Origin: Parvicella tangerina
GTDB lineage: Bacteria > Bacteroidota > Bacteroidia > Flavobacteriales_D > Parvicellaceae
Length of the DNA: 64,000 bases
Assembly (NCBI RefSeq): GCF_907165195.1
Contig: NZ_OU015584.1
Coordinates: 868,001 to 932,000, forward strand
Reading direction: 5' to 3'
Below are positions 34,038-42,230 of the stretch, in pieces. Each line of letters starts with the position of its first letter. Position 1 is the stretch's first letter. The notes beneath the pieces are model-generated. The model had not been told where the DNA came from and ran no database searches. It saw only the letters and a list, made by a program, of their open reading frames with translations. A program made the translations under genes and the position numbers.

Positions 34038-34658
34038 ATGAATAGAGGTAAAAAAGATGAAAGGAGTCCTCGTCAAATAGTAGCATTAGAAGCAAATACT
34101 ATTGATTTTGACCTTAAAATAGTTCGTGGTTTTGCACTTTCCTTTTTTATTTATGGATTGGTATACTGGATGCAAATTCAGGAGTTCTTAGTGCCTCTTC
34201 CAATGGTTTACTTCTTTATTCCAGTTGCTGGTTTGCTCATGTTCTTGAGATCCATTAAGTGGCCATGGGCGATGGTTTTATTATTTATTCCTTTCGTGGT
34301 GGTTAAAGATTTTACCATTCAAAACTATCCCAATATCACAGGAGTAGGCCTCATATTTACTTTTTTATTGTGGAGTGGCTGGGCCTGGAATGTTTTTTTT
34401 CGAGAGCCAAAGAAAAATCTGATGACATGGGTGCTGCCTGTTTCGCAAAGTTTAATCTGGTTGCTTTGGCTTATACAATCAGACTGGGTGAGGTTGATTT
34501 TAATCGTACTGATATTGATGGGTGCAACTGTTTATGTTAGAAGAAACTTAGACAATCCTAAAGCGTTTAGAAATGTAAGAGTTGGTTTACTGATTCAGCT
34601 GGTGACCAGCTTGTTTCTGATGCAACAATTCTCTTATTATTGGGTGAGTTTAGGTTAG
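34038..34658 (+). CDS. Integral membrane protein, unknown
   Basis: 206 residues from the ATG at 34038. About six helices: ALSFFIYGLVYWM, VYFFIPVAGLLMFL, WAMVLLFIPFVVV, GVGLIFTFLLWSGWAW, SLIWLLWLI and VRLILIVLILMGATVYV, in parts, with a Trp-rich centre. No family recognised. It is convergent with the FAD oxidoreductase (3' ends overlap by 9 bases). Confidence 0.75.
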   Translation: MNRGKKDERSPRQIVALEANTIDFDLKIVRGFALSFFIYGLVYWMQIQEFLVPLPMVYFFIPVAGLLMFLRSIKWPWAMVLLFIPFVVVKDFTIQNYPNITGVGLIFTFLLWSGWAWNVFFREPKKNLMTWVLPVSQSLIWLLWLIQSDWVRLILIVLILMGATVYVRRNLDNPKAFRNVRVGLLIQLVTSLFLMQQFSYYWVSLG

Positions 34659-35771
34659 AGCAGCCATTTCTTTTCCGATAATACTTCCGATCGCGACTCC
34701 CATCCCGCCAAGTCTTACACCGCAAAGTACATTTGAACTAACCGATTTAACAATGGGCTTCTTCGTCTTACCAACTCCCATAATTCCTGCCCACTGATGG
34801 GAGATCGTGAAATCATCTTTTGGAAGTATGATTTGCCTTAGCTTATGCTCAAGGTCGCTTTGAATGAGTTCGGAAGTTTCCAGTGAAGTTGTTGTTTCCC
34901 CTTCATAATCTAAGTTTCTCCCTCCGCCAAACAAAACTCGATTACCCACATTTCGGAAATAGTAGTAACCTTCAAGTAAGTGAAATGTTCCTTTAACTTT
35001 TAAATTCTTTACTGGTGAAGTGATCAATACTTGTGCTCTGGCTGGTTTTACATCTAATTCTGGTAATAAAGTAGCTGCGAACCCATTGTTGGCAATCAGA
35101 ACTTTTGAAGTCTTAAATTGATAGTTTCCATTGAGTTCAACAGCTACACCGTGGTTATCATCTTTAAGTCCAGTAACTTCTGCACCATTGATAATTTCAA
35201 TGTTTGATGAACGAACGATGGAAATAAGACGCTGAATCATTTTTCCAGTATCGATCTGACCTTCAAATTGATTGCTGATTAGGTGGTTGACATTTGAAAA
35301 ACCAAAATCACGAATCTTGTGATCAGCTATTTCAAAGACGTTTTCATGAAAGATGGGATGTAAAAGATGATTTAATTCATCCAGTTGACCAGCGCATTGC
35401 TCAAAAAGAAGGTCTTCAGTAGTTGTGAAGACCTCATGACTTCCCAAGCGCTGAAAATCCATTGAGGCTTCTCCGCAGGTCTTTTTTAATATTTCCAACC
35501 CTTTTACGCGCAATTCAACAAGTTCAGCTACTTCTTCAGTTGAATTCGTTTTTAAGTCGTCCAGAATTTCAGACGGACTCCCAAAACAGGCAAAACCTGC
35601 ATTTTTACTGCTAGCACCAGAAGGAAGGTATCCTCTTTCCAAAACAATTATCCTTGAATTTGGATGTTTTTTTCTTAATTCAATCGCACATTGCAAACCA
35701 ACAATGCCACTTCCAATGACAGTAAAGTCAGCATCTTCGAACCATTCCCGATATTCCCAAAAACTGTGCAT
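34650..35771 (-). CDS. FAD-dependent oxidoreductase, DAO family
   Basis: 373 residues from the ATG at 35771 (MHSFWEYREWF); longer starts at 35798 or 35876 would run into the promoter of the divergent gene. The dinucleotide-binding motif is DFTVIGSGIVGLQCAIELRK near residue 15, and the acidic strand end is VLERGYLPSGASSKNAGFACFG. The C-terminal FAD segment is CGVRLGGMGVAIGSIIGKEMA. This is the D-amino-acid oxidase/glycine oxidase fold, similar to enzymes oxidising amino acids or sarcosine-like amines; the substrate is unknown. Confidence 0.88.
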   Translation of the reverse strand: MHSFWEYREWFEDADFTVIGSGIVGLQCAIELRKKHPNSRIIVLERGYLPSGASSKNAGFACFGSPSEILDDLKTNSTEEVAELVELRVKGLEILKKTCGEASMDFQRLGSHEVFTTTEDLLFEQCAGQLDELNHLLHPIFHENVFEIADHKIRDFGFSNVNHLISNQFEGQIDTGKMIQRLISIVRSSNIEIINGAEVTGLKDDNHGVAVELNGNYQFKTSKVLIANNGFAATLLPELDVKPARAQVLITSPVKNLKVKGTFHLLEGYYYFRNVGNRVLFGGGRNLDYEGETTTSLETSELIQSDLEHKLRQIILPKDDFTISHQWAGIMGVGKTKKPIVKSVSSNVLCGVRLGGMGVAIGSIIGKEMAALT

Positions 35772-35780
35772 ATAATTTTT

Positions 35781-35788
35781 TACTTTTG
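35781..35788 (+). promoter_or_regulatory. -7 promoter element of the 35806 gene
   Basis: TACTTTTG, a full match to TAnnTTTG, 18 bases before the ATG at 35806. Confidence 0.5.
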
Positions 35789-35805
35789 ATGTAAACATAC
35801 AAATT

Positions 35806-36309
35806 ATGACTAAAACGTATCTTTTCTTTCTGTTGCTTTTATCAATGTCTACAGGCTTTACTATCGATAAACCCATGATTGAATTGAGGGGAGCTGTGAC
35901 ATCTGGAGAGGAGAAGTTAGAAGGAGTTTCAATTACTATTTACAGTGAGAATTATGAAGTCGTAGTTCAGCAACGAGTTACATCTGCATCAGGAAAATAC
36001 GAGAAAATTGAGTTGGCTATGGGTGAAACTTACGTGATGGAAGTTGCCAAAAAAGGATACATACCCAAGCGAATCATCATAGATTCAAAAGAAGGGTTCT
36101 ATGAAGACGATACTCCGATGATCGTTCCAATGAACATACCTTTTGAGCTTGACAGGGCTAAAGATTTTAGGAAAAAAAGAGCAATCAAATCCAAAACATT
36201 TTTTATCGGAAAGATTAAGATTGATCCTTCGACTGCCGGTTTAATGCCGGATATGCAGTTTACTTCCGCGCAGAGAGAGATCTACTTAAGCCATTCAAAA
36301 AAAAAGTAA
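35806..36309 (+). CDS. Secreted carboxypeptidase-regulatory-like protein
   Basis: 167 residues with a signal peptide (FFLLLLSMSTGFT). Residues about 26-110 form a carboxypeptidase-regulatory-like (transthyretin-type) domain: LRGAVTSGEEKLEGVSITIY, then GKYEKIELAMGETYVMEVAKKGY and IIIDSKEGFYEDDTPMIVPM. The same order of motifs, plus the tail GKIKIDPSTAGL...FTSAQ, recurs at the N-terminus of the 1897-residue protein just downstream, so the two are paralogues. Function unknown; the pair probably arose by tandem duplication. Confidence 0.8.
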   Translation: MTKTYLFFLLLLSMSTGFTIDKPMIELRGAVTSGEEKLEGVSITIYSENYEVVVQQRVTSASGKYEKIELAMGETYVMEVAKKGYIPKRIIIDSKEGFYEDDTPMIVPMNIPFELDRAKDFRKKRAIKSKTFFIGKIKIDPSTAGLMPDMQFTSAQREIYLSHSKKK

Positions 36310-36445
36310 CTTTCTTTGAACCTTTTCATTATAGTCGTGTAACACCCTTTAACCAAGGGTGCTCAGCTTGATGAAACTTCTCGTGATAAATTTCGTTATG
36401 GCTGACTTTAGGGATTAAATAAATATAACGACATTTGTACGTTAA

Positions 36446-39400
36446 ATGGTTAAGTTGTTAAAATACTGTTTGGTAGTCATTTTCTTAGTGATTACTGGAA
36501 TGCTTCGTGAAAGTGTAGCACAGGATACTCCTACGGCTTATCTTGAAGGAAGGATTACGTCCTCGTCTGGAAAAAAGTTGACAGGGGCAACGATTACAGT
36601 AGAACGAAATGGATCAACTTTCAAGACAGTTACCATTGGTTCTAATGGTAAGTATAAGGATTTAGAACTCCCCATGGGCTTCGAATACACCGTAACCGTA
36701 AGTTGTGATGAGTATTTGAGTAAGACCATTCTTATCGATTCCAAAACAGGTTATTATGAAGAGGATAGCCCTTTGCAAGTTCCCATGGATATCCCTTTTC
36801 AGTTAGATGAGAAGAAACCAGACGTAGATTATTCTCCTGTTTCTAATGGATTCAAAATAGGTAAGTTAGCTATAGATCCTAATACTGGAGGGTTGGCAAT
36901 TGATCAAGGGTTTACAAGTTCACAGGGTAACAAGTACAAGCAGTTTTTTGATAAGCTAGAGAAAGAGGCCAACAAAGAAGAAGAGCAATTCAAGAAATTC
37001 ATAGAAGACGGAGACAAAGCTTTTGAGTCAGGTAATTATTCTCAGGCAATGACGAATTACCAGAAGGCGAAAGAGATTAAAGAGAATGATCCAGGAGTAA
37101 ATGGTAAGATTACGACAACTGAGCAAAAAATTGAACAAAAAAAGAACTTTGATGAAGCAGTGTCTTCGGGTGATGATGCGTTAAGTGCTAAAAACTATGA
37201 TCAAGCAATTGCCAAATATGAGCAAGCCAAAACCATCATGCCTGATGATAAAACCATTGATGATAAAATCAAAAATGCGCAAGATCAAAAAGCTGCCGCT
37301 GAAAGTGCAGAAGTCGATGCAAAGTATCAGTCCAAAATGGATGAGGCAAATGCAGCTTTTACGGACAAAGATTACGCATACGCCAAAACACTTTACCAGC
37401 AAGCTGGAGAGATTAAGCCAGATGAAAAAGAGCCTCCTGCAAAAGTGAAGGAATGTGAAGATATTATTAAAGAACAACTGGCTAAGGAACAAGAATTCAA
37501 TGAGCTCGTAGCTGCGGGGGATAAAGGAATGCTTGATGAAGATTTTGATACAGCAATAGAGAAGTATACAGCTGCACTTGAGATCAAGAAAGATAGCAGA
37601 GTGGAAAGTGAATTAGCGAAGGCCAAAGATTTGAAGAAAAAGAAAGAGGAAGCAGAAGCGAATGCTGCTAAGCAAGCTGAGTTTGATGGATACATTGCAG
37701 ATGGAGACGGTAAGTTAGGAAGTGAGGATTTCGAAGGTGCGATTGCCCAATATCAGAAGGCACTGGATATGGATTTTGACAATGCCACCGCCAATGCGAA
37801 GATAGCAGAAGCAGAGGCGGCTAAGCAGGCGAAAGAGGAAGAAGCAGCTGCGGCAGCAAAACAAGAACAGTTCGATCAGTTGATTGCCGATGGAGATGGT
37901 AAATTGGGTAGTGAAGATTTTGACGGTGCGATAGCGAAGTACACGGAAGCTTTAGATCTAGGTGTAGACAATGCCACAGCCAATGCGAAGATAGCAGAAG
38001 CAGAGGCGGCTAAGCAGGCGAAAGAGGAAGAAGCAGCTGCGGCAGCAAAACAAGAACAGTTCGATCAGTTAATCTCAGATGGAGATGGTAAATTGGGTAG
38101 TGAAGATTTTGACGGTGCGATAGCGAAGTACACGGAAGCTTTAGATCTAGGTGTAGACAATGCCACAGCCAATGCGAAGATAGCGGAAGCAGAGGCGGCT
38201 AAGCAGGCGAAAGAGGAAGAAGCAGCTGCGGCAGCAAAACAAGAACAGTTTGATCAGTTGATCTCAGATGGAGATGGTAAGTTGGGTAGTGAAGACTTTG
38301 ACGGTGCGATTGCGAAGTACACCGAAGCCTTGGATATAGGTGTAGATAATGCTACAGCCAATGCGAAGATAGCAGAAGCAGAAGCAGCTAAGAAAGCAAA
38401 AGAAGAGGAGGCGGCTGAAGCAGCCAAACAAGAACAGTTTGATCAGTTGATCTCAGATGGAGATGGTAAATTGGGTAGTGAAGACTTTGACGGTGCGATT
38501 GCGAAGTACACCGAAGCCTTGGATCTAGGTGTAGATAATGCTACAGCCAATGCGAAGATAGCAGAAGCAGAAGTAGCTAAGCAAGCTAAAGAGGAAGAAG
38601 CAGAAGCAGCAGCCAAGCAAGAACAGTTTGACCAGTTGATTGCAGATGGTGATGGTAAATTGAGCAGCGAAGATTTTGATGCTGCAATTGCCAAGTATAA
38701 AGAAGCTTTAGCATTGAATATTGATAACTCAACGGCAGAAACTAAGATTGCTGAGGCGGAAGAAGCGAAAGCAGCTTATGAAGCAGAGCTTGCGGCAAAA
38801 AATGAGGCAGAGCAATTACAGACCAAGTTTGATCAGTTCATTTCAAATGGAGACGGCAAATTAGGAAGCAAGGATTTTGATGGTGCAATAACAGATTATC
38901 AATCCGCATTGGATTTAGGGGTAAATGATCCTTTGGCTAAACAAAAGATTAAAGAGGCAGAAGATGCCAAGGTTGCTTACGAAGAAGAACTTGCGGCTCA
39001 GGATGAAGCTGCAAAACAGGCCGAGTTTGATCAATTCATTAGTTCAGGTGACGGACATGTTTCTTCCAACGCCTTTGATATGGCGATAAAGGATTACGAG
39101 TCGGCTTTGGCTACGGGATATGATAATGATCTGGCGAACCAGAAAATCCAGGAAGCAAAGGATGCAAAAGCTGCCTACCAGGAAGAAATGGCTGCACAAG
39201 ATGAAGCAGCGAAACAAGAGGAATTCGATAAGTTTATTTCTACTGGTGACGGTCATTTGTCCTCAAATACATTTGATCAGGCCATCAGTTCTTATGAATC
39301 TGCTTTAGACCTAGGGGTCAACAATACGCTCGCAAACCAAAAAATACAAGCGGCCAAAGAAGCAAAAGCTGCGTATGAAGAGCAAATGGCCGCACAAGAT

Positions 39401-42139
39401 GAAGCAGCTGCTAGAGAAAAAGAGTTCAATGACTTAATCGCTAAGGGAGATGCTGCAAAAAATGCGAAGAGCTGGGATGAGGCAAAGGATTTCTACGGTC
39501 AAGCGAATGAAGTAAAATCTGAAAGTCCTATTCCACAGCAAAAAATTGATGAAGTCAATGAGTTGATGAAAAAGGAAACAGCCAATCAGCAAGATGAGTT
39601 GTTTAATAAAGTTTTGGCTAAAATTGAAGAATTCAAGAGTAAAGGAAATTATGAGCCTGCGTTAGGTATTATTGAAAAGCAGAAGGGTAATTTTCCTGAT
39701 AAGGTAGATGTGTTGAGTGAATTGGAGCAGGAAATTACTGCGCTCAAGGCTAAGGAAGATGAGTATAATAAACTAATGGCAAGTGCGGATGGTCTATTTG
39801 AGGCTGGTAAATGGAAAGAGGCCAGAGCTGACTATGTGAAAGCTAAATTGGTATTTGACCGACCAAGACCTAGTGAACAAATAGCTATCATTGATCAGAA
39901 ATTGGCAGATGAGGCTGCTGCAAATGATGAAGCCGCAGAACTGGCTAAGAAGAAGGCGGAGTATGAAGCCTTGATGACAAAAGCTAAGTCGCAAAGAGAA
40001 AGTAAACAATATCAAGATGCGATTGCAACTTACAAAGCGGCTCAACAGGTGTTGCCTAACGAACTGGAACCTCAAAAAAGAATCGATGAGATCAATGCTT
40101 TGTTGGCTAATATGGCGAATGAAAATGCCATACTAGAAAAGTATCAAGCAGCTATAGCAAAGGCAGATGCAAAAAGAGATGAAGCAATTGCGGCAGAAAG
40201 CGATGAGCTCGCTACTCAAGCTAAGGACCTTTACAATGAGGCAAACAAGATCAAATCTGATGAAACTTACCCTCAAGAGCAGGTTAATAACCTGAGTAAC
40301 TTGATGAAGAAGTGGGCAGAAGATGTTGCGAAAGAGCTATATCAAAAGATCATCGATAAAGCGGATCAGTTGTTTGCAGACAAAAACTGGGATGGTGCCG
40401 AGAAGTTATATACTAGAGCAAAAGACCTTAACCCTGTAGATCCTTATCCCCCTGCGCAGCTTGAGAAAATCAAGAATGCCAGAGCTAATGAAGGAAAATT
40501 AGATGCCTACAATCAGTTCGTGCAGGAGGGGAATAGTTTATTTCAGGAAGAAAAATACAAAAAAGCAATTACTGCTTATCAAAATGCCCTCGGAGAAAAA
40601 CCTTCTGCCAAATACCCGCAAGACAAGATTGATGAAATCAACGGGATTCTGAGTCAAATGAGTCAGCAAGCTGAAAAGCAAAGGGTTGAAGAAGAGAAAA
40701 GTAAGGTGGTCATTCCAGACTACGGAAACGAAGTGTCTATGTCTGAGGAGGAAATTGAGAAAATGTGGGCAGACGCAAGAGTTGATGAAGTTACTGATCT
40801 TGATGAGGATTATGACCGATACAAAGAAAAAGTGGGAGATGAGAACGCTGATGAAATGAGTTTTCAAACGGGTAGAACCGAGGCGATCAATGATAATTAC
40901 GAAGAAATGGATCAGGAAATTGCCGACTTGAATCAATCTTGGGATGAGCAACGAAAAGACATCCTACCAGAGATGGTTGATTTTAAAGAAGGTGAAAAAG
41001 AGAAGCTGAATAACTTCAGTAATAGAGAAGCGGCCAGAACGTATGATCTTGATGACTACTACAACGAAAGTGAAACGGAGCGTTCAGAGTATGAGTTAAG
41101 TTTGGATGAAGACAGAGAAAGAGTAATCTCGGATATGGAAAAATATAAATTAGATCGATCTGAGATCAATCTTGACCTTGCTGAAATAGAGCGTGATATT
41201 ACCTATGATAACAATGAGTACTACGATGAGTATGAAAAAGAGATTCAGGATGATAATGCGCAGTTTGATGAAAGAAGGAAAGATAATATCGTTGACATGT
41301 CAGACTATAAAGAAGACCAGATAGGTATCAATAGTAAACGAATTGATCAAGGTGTCTCTTCAACGTATGAAACTCACGATAGCTACCGTGAAATGGCTGA
41401 TGAATATCAAGATTTTTCGATTGATGGTGATGAAAGAAGAAAGGAGAAAACGGTAGCCGAAATGGACGAGTACAAAGAAGTACAAAGTGATATCACATTG
41501 TCAAATCAAAAGAAAAGTATCAAAAAGACGGACGGTGTAAACGAATACAATGTAGAGTATCATGACTACTTAGATGAATTTGCTGATGAAATGGATGTTC
41601 CTAGAGAGGATAATGTTTCAGCGATGGAGATCTACCAGAATGAGATGTCTGATGATTTCAAAGGTGATGTGGAGATGAATGAAAAGAGAAGTCAGGAGAA
41701 CTACCTCGATAAAGATGCCGTTAAAGAGAAACAAGCTACTCTGCTGGAAGATGAATCGACTATGGTGGAGAATAACATGGAAAAGATGGAGGATTATAAG
41801 GATAAAACCTTAGATGCTCAAGCTGACTTGAATAAAGAGTTCTCTGATGTGGGGTATGATAATTCGGTAACCATGGATTCCATCAAAGCGCAAAAGTCAA
41901 CGATGTTCTCTGATGAGAATGTTGATCCATTAGCCAATCAATATCCTGAAGGTATTACAGAAAAGACCTACCAGCGTACAAATAATCTCGGAGAAGTGAT
42001 AGAAGTAACCATCGTAAGAATTGTGGTCAGAGGAAATAAAGCAGATGAGTATAAGAAAGTCACTAGTAAATGGAATACTGCTTATTTCAAAAATGGAGGG
42101 ATCATTAACGAGTATGTCTGGGATACCGAAACCAATTAA
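36446..42139 (+). CDS. Giant secreted repeat protein (TPR-like and acidic repeats)
   Basis: 1897 residues with a signal peptide ending near SVAQ. Residues about 30-120 are a carboxypeptidase-regulatory-like domain shared with the upstream gene. Residues about 165-1420 are some 20 TPR-like units built on GD..L...DFDGAIAKYTEAL followed by a KIAEAEAAK linker. Five to six central units are 63 residues (189 bases) and nearly identical in DNA (37862-38790). Residues about 1421-1830 are acidic, in degenerate units with DERRKDNIVDMSDYKE-like cores. The last 65 residues form a separate compact domain (EVTIVRIVVRGNKADEYKKV). No type IX domain is visible. Possibly a periplasmic or surface scaffold; function unknown. 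Confidence 0.85.
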   Translation: MVKLLKYCLVVIFLVITGMLRESVAQDTPTAYLEGRITSSSGKKLTGATITVERNGSTFKTVTIGSNGKYKDLELPMGFEYTVTVSCDEYLSKTILIDSKTGYYEEDSPLQVPMDIPFQLDEKKPDVDYSPVSNGFKIGKLAIDPNTGGLAIDQGFTSSQGNKYKQFFDKLEKEANKEEEQFKKFIEDGDKAFESGNYSQAMTNYQKAKEIKENDPGVNGKITTTEQKIEQKKNFDEAVSSGDDALSAKNYDQAIAKYEQAKTIMPDDKTIDDKIKNAQDQKAAAESAEVDAKYQSKMDEANAAFTDKDYAYAKTLYQQAGEIKPDEKEPPAKVKECEDIIKEQLAKEQEFNELVAAGDKGMLDEDFDTAIEKYTAALEIKKDSRVESELAKAKDLKKKKEEAEANAAKQAEFDGYIADGDGKLGSEDFEGAIAQYQKALDMDFDNATANAKIAEAEAAKQAKEEEAAAAAKQEQFDQLIADGDGKLGSEDFDGAIAKYTEALDLGVDNATANAKIAEAEAAKQAKEEEAAAAAKQEQFDQLISDGDGKLGSEDFDGAIAKYTEALDLGVDNATANAKIAEAEAAKQAKEEEAAAAAKQEQFDQLISDGDGKLGSEDFDGAIAKYTEALDIGVDNATANAKIAEAEAAKKAKEEEAAEAAKQEQFDQLISDGDGKLGSEDFDGAIAKYTEALDLGVDNATANAKIAEAEVAKQAKEEEAEAAAKQEQFDQLIADGDGKLSSEDFDAAIAKYKEALALNIDNSTAETKIAEAEEAKAAYEAELAAKNEAEQLQTKFDQFISNGDGKLGSKDFDGAITDYQSALDLGVNDPLAKQKIKEAEDAKVAYEEELAAQDEAAKQAEFDQFISSGDGHVSSNAFDMAIKDYESALATGYDNDLANQKIQEAKDAKAAYQEEMAAQDEAAKQEEFDKFISTGDGHLSSNTFDQAISSYESALDLGVNNTLANQKIQAAKEAKAAYEEQMAAQDEAAAREKEFNDLIAKGDAAKNAKSWDEAKDFYGQANEVKSESPIPQQKIDEVNELMKKETANQQDELFNKVLAKIEEFKSKGNYEPALGIIEKQKGNFPDKVDVLSELEQEITALKAKEDEYNKLMASADGLFEAGKWKEARADYVKAKLVFDRPRPSEQIAIIDQKLADEAAANDEAAELAKKKAEYEALMTKAKSQRESKQYQDAIATYKAAQQVLPNELEPQKRIDEINALLANMANENAILEKYQAAIAKADAKRDEAIAAESDELATQAKDLYNEANKIKSDETYPQEQVNNLSNLMKKWAEDVAKELYQKIIDKADQLFADKNWDGAEKLYTRAKDLNPVDPYPPAQLEKIKNARANEGKLDAYNQFVQEGNSLFQEEKYKKAITAYQNALGEKPSAKYPQDKIDEINGILSQMSQQAEKQRVEEEKSKVVIPDYGNEVSMSEEEIEKMWADARVDEVTDLDEDYDRYKEKVGDENADEMSFQTGRTEAINDNYEEMDQEIADLNQSWDEQRKDILPEMVDFKEGEKEKLNNFSNREAARTYDLDDYYNESETERSEYELSLDEDRERVISDMEKYKLDRSEINLDLAEIERDITYDNNEYYDEYEKEIQDDNAQFDERRKDNIVDMSDYKEDQIGINSKRIDQGVSSTYETHDSYREMADEYQDFSIDGDERRKEKTVAEMDEYKEVQSDITLSNQKKSIKKTDGVNEYNVEYHDYLDEFADEMDVPREDNVSAMEIYQNEMSDDFKGDVEMNEKRSQENYLDKDAVKEKQATLLEDESTMVENNMEKMEDYKDKTLDAQADLNKEFSDVGYDNSVTMDSIKAQKSTMFSDENVDPLANQYPEGITEKTYQRTNNLGEVIEVTIVRIVVRGNKADEYKKVTSKWNTAYFKNGGIINEYVWDTETN
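37862..38790 (+). repeat. Near-identical 189-base tandem repeats
   Basis: Units begin at 37862, 38051, 38240, 38429 and 38618, each exactly 189 bases apart (63 codons). The first two share runs of more than 100 identical bases. The unit encodes QEQFDQLIADGDGKLGSEDF and the following helices. A weaker unit precedes (about 37670) and degenerate ones follow. In-frame and recombination-prone, so copy number may vary between strains. Confidence 0.9.
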
Positions 42140-42230
42140 GCCCTCACTTTTCTTGTTTGGTCGAAAAATGATGGCCTAAACCCTGAGTGTGCGTTAATAG
42201 TTTTATATTGTAGTGAGTTTTTGACCCACT

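Noticed and set aside
36343-36361. Terminator after the 35806 gene
   Set aside because: CACCCTT/AAGGGTG can pair but no T-run follows on the plus strand; not strong enough to list.
37862-38790. CRISPR-like or mobile-element repeats
   Set aside because: The 189-base units are contiguous, in frame and encode a TPR-like unit; there are no spacers.
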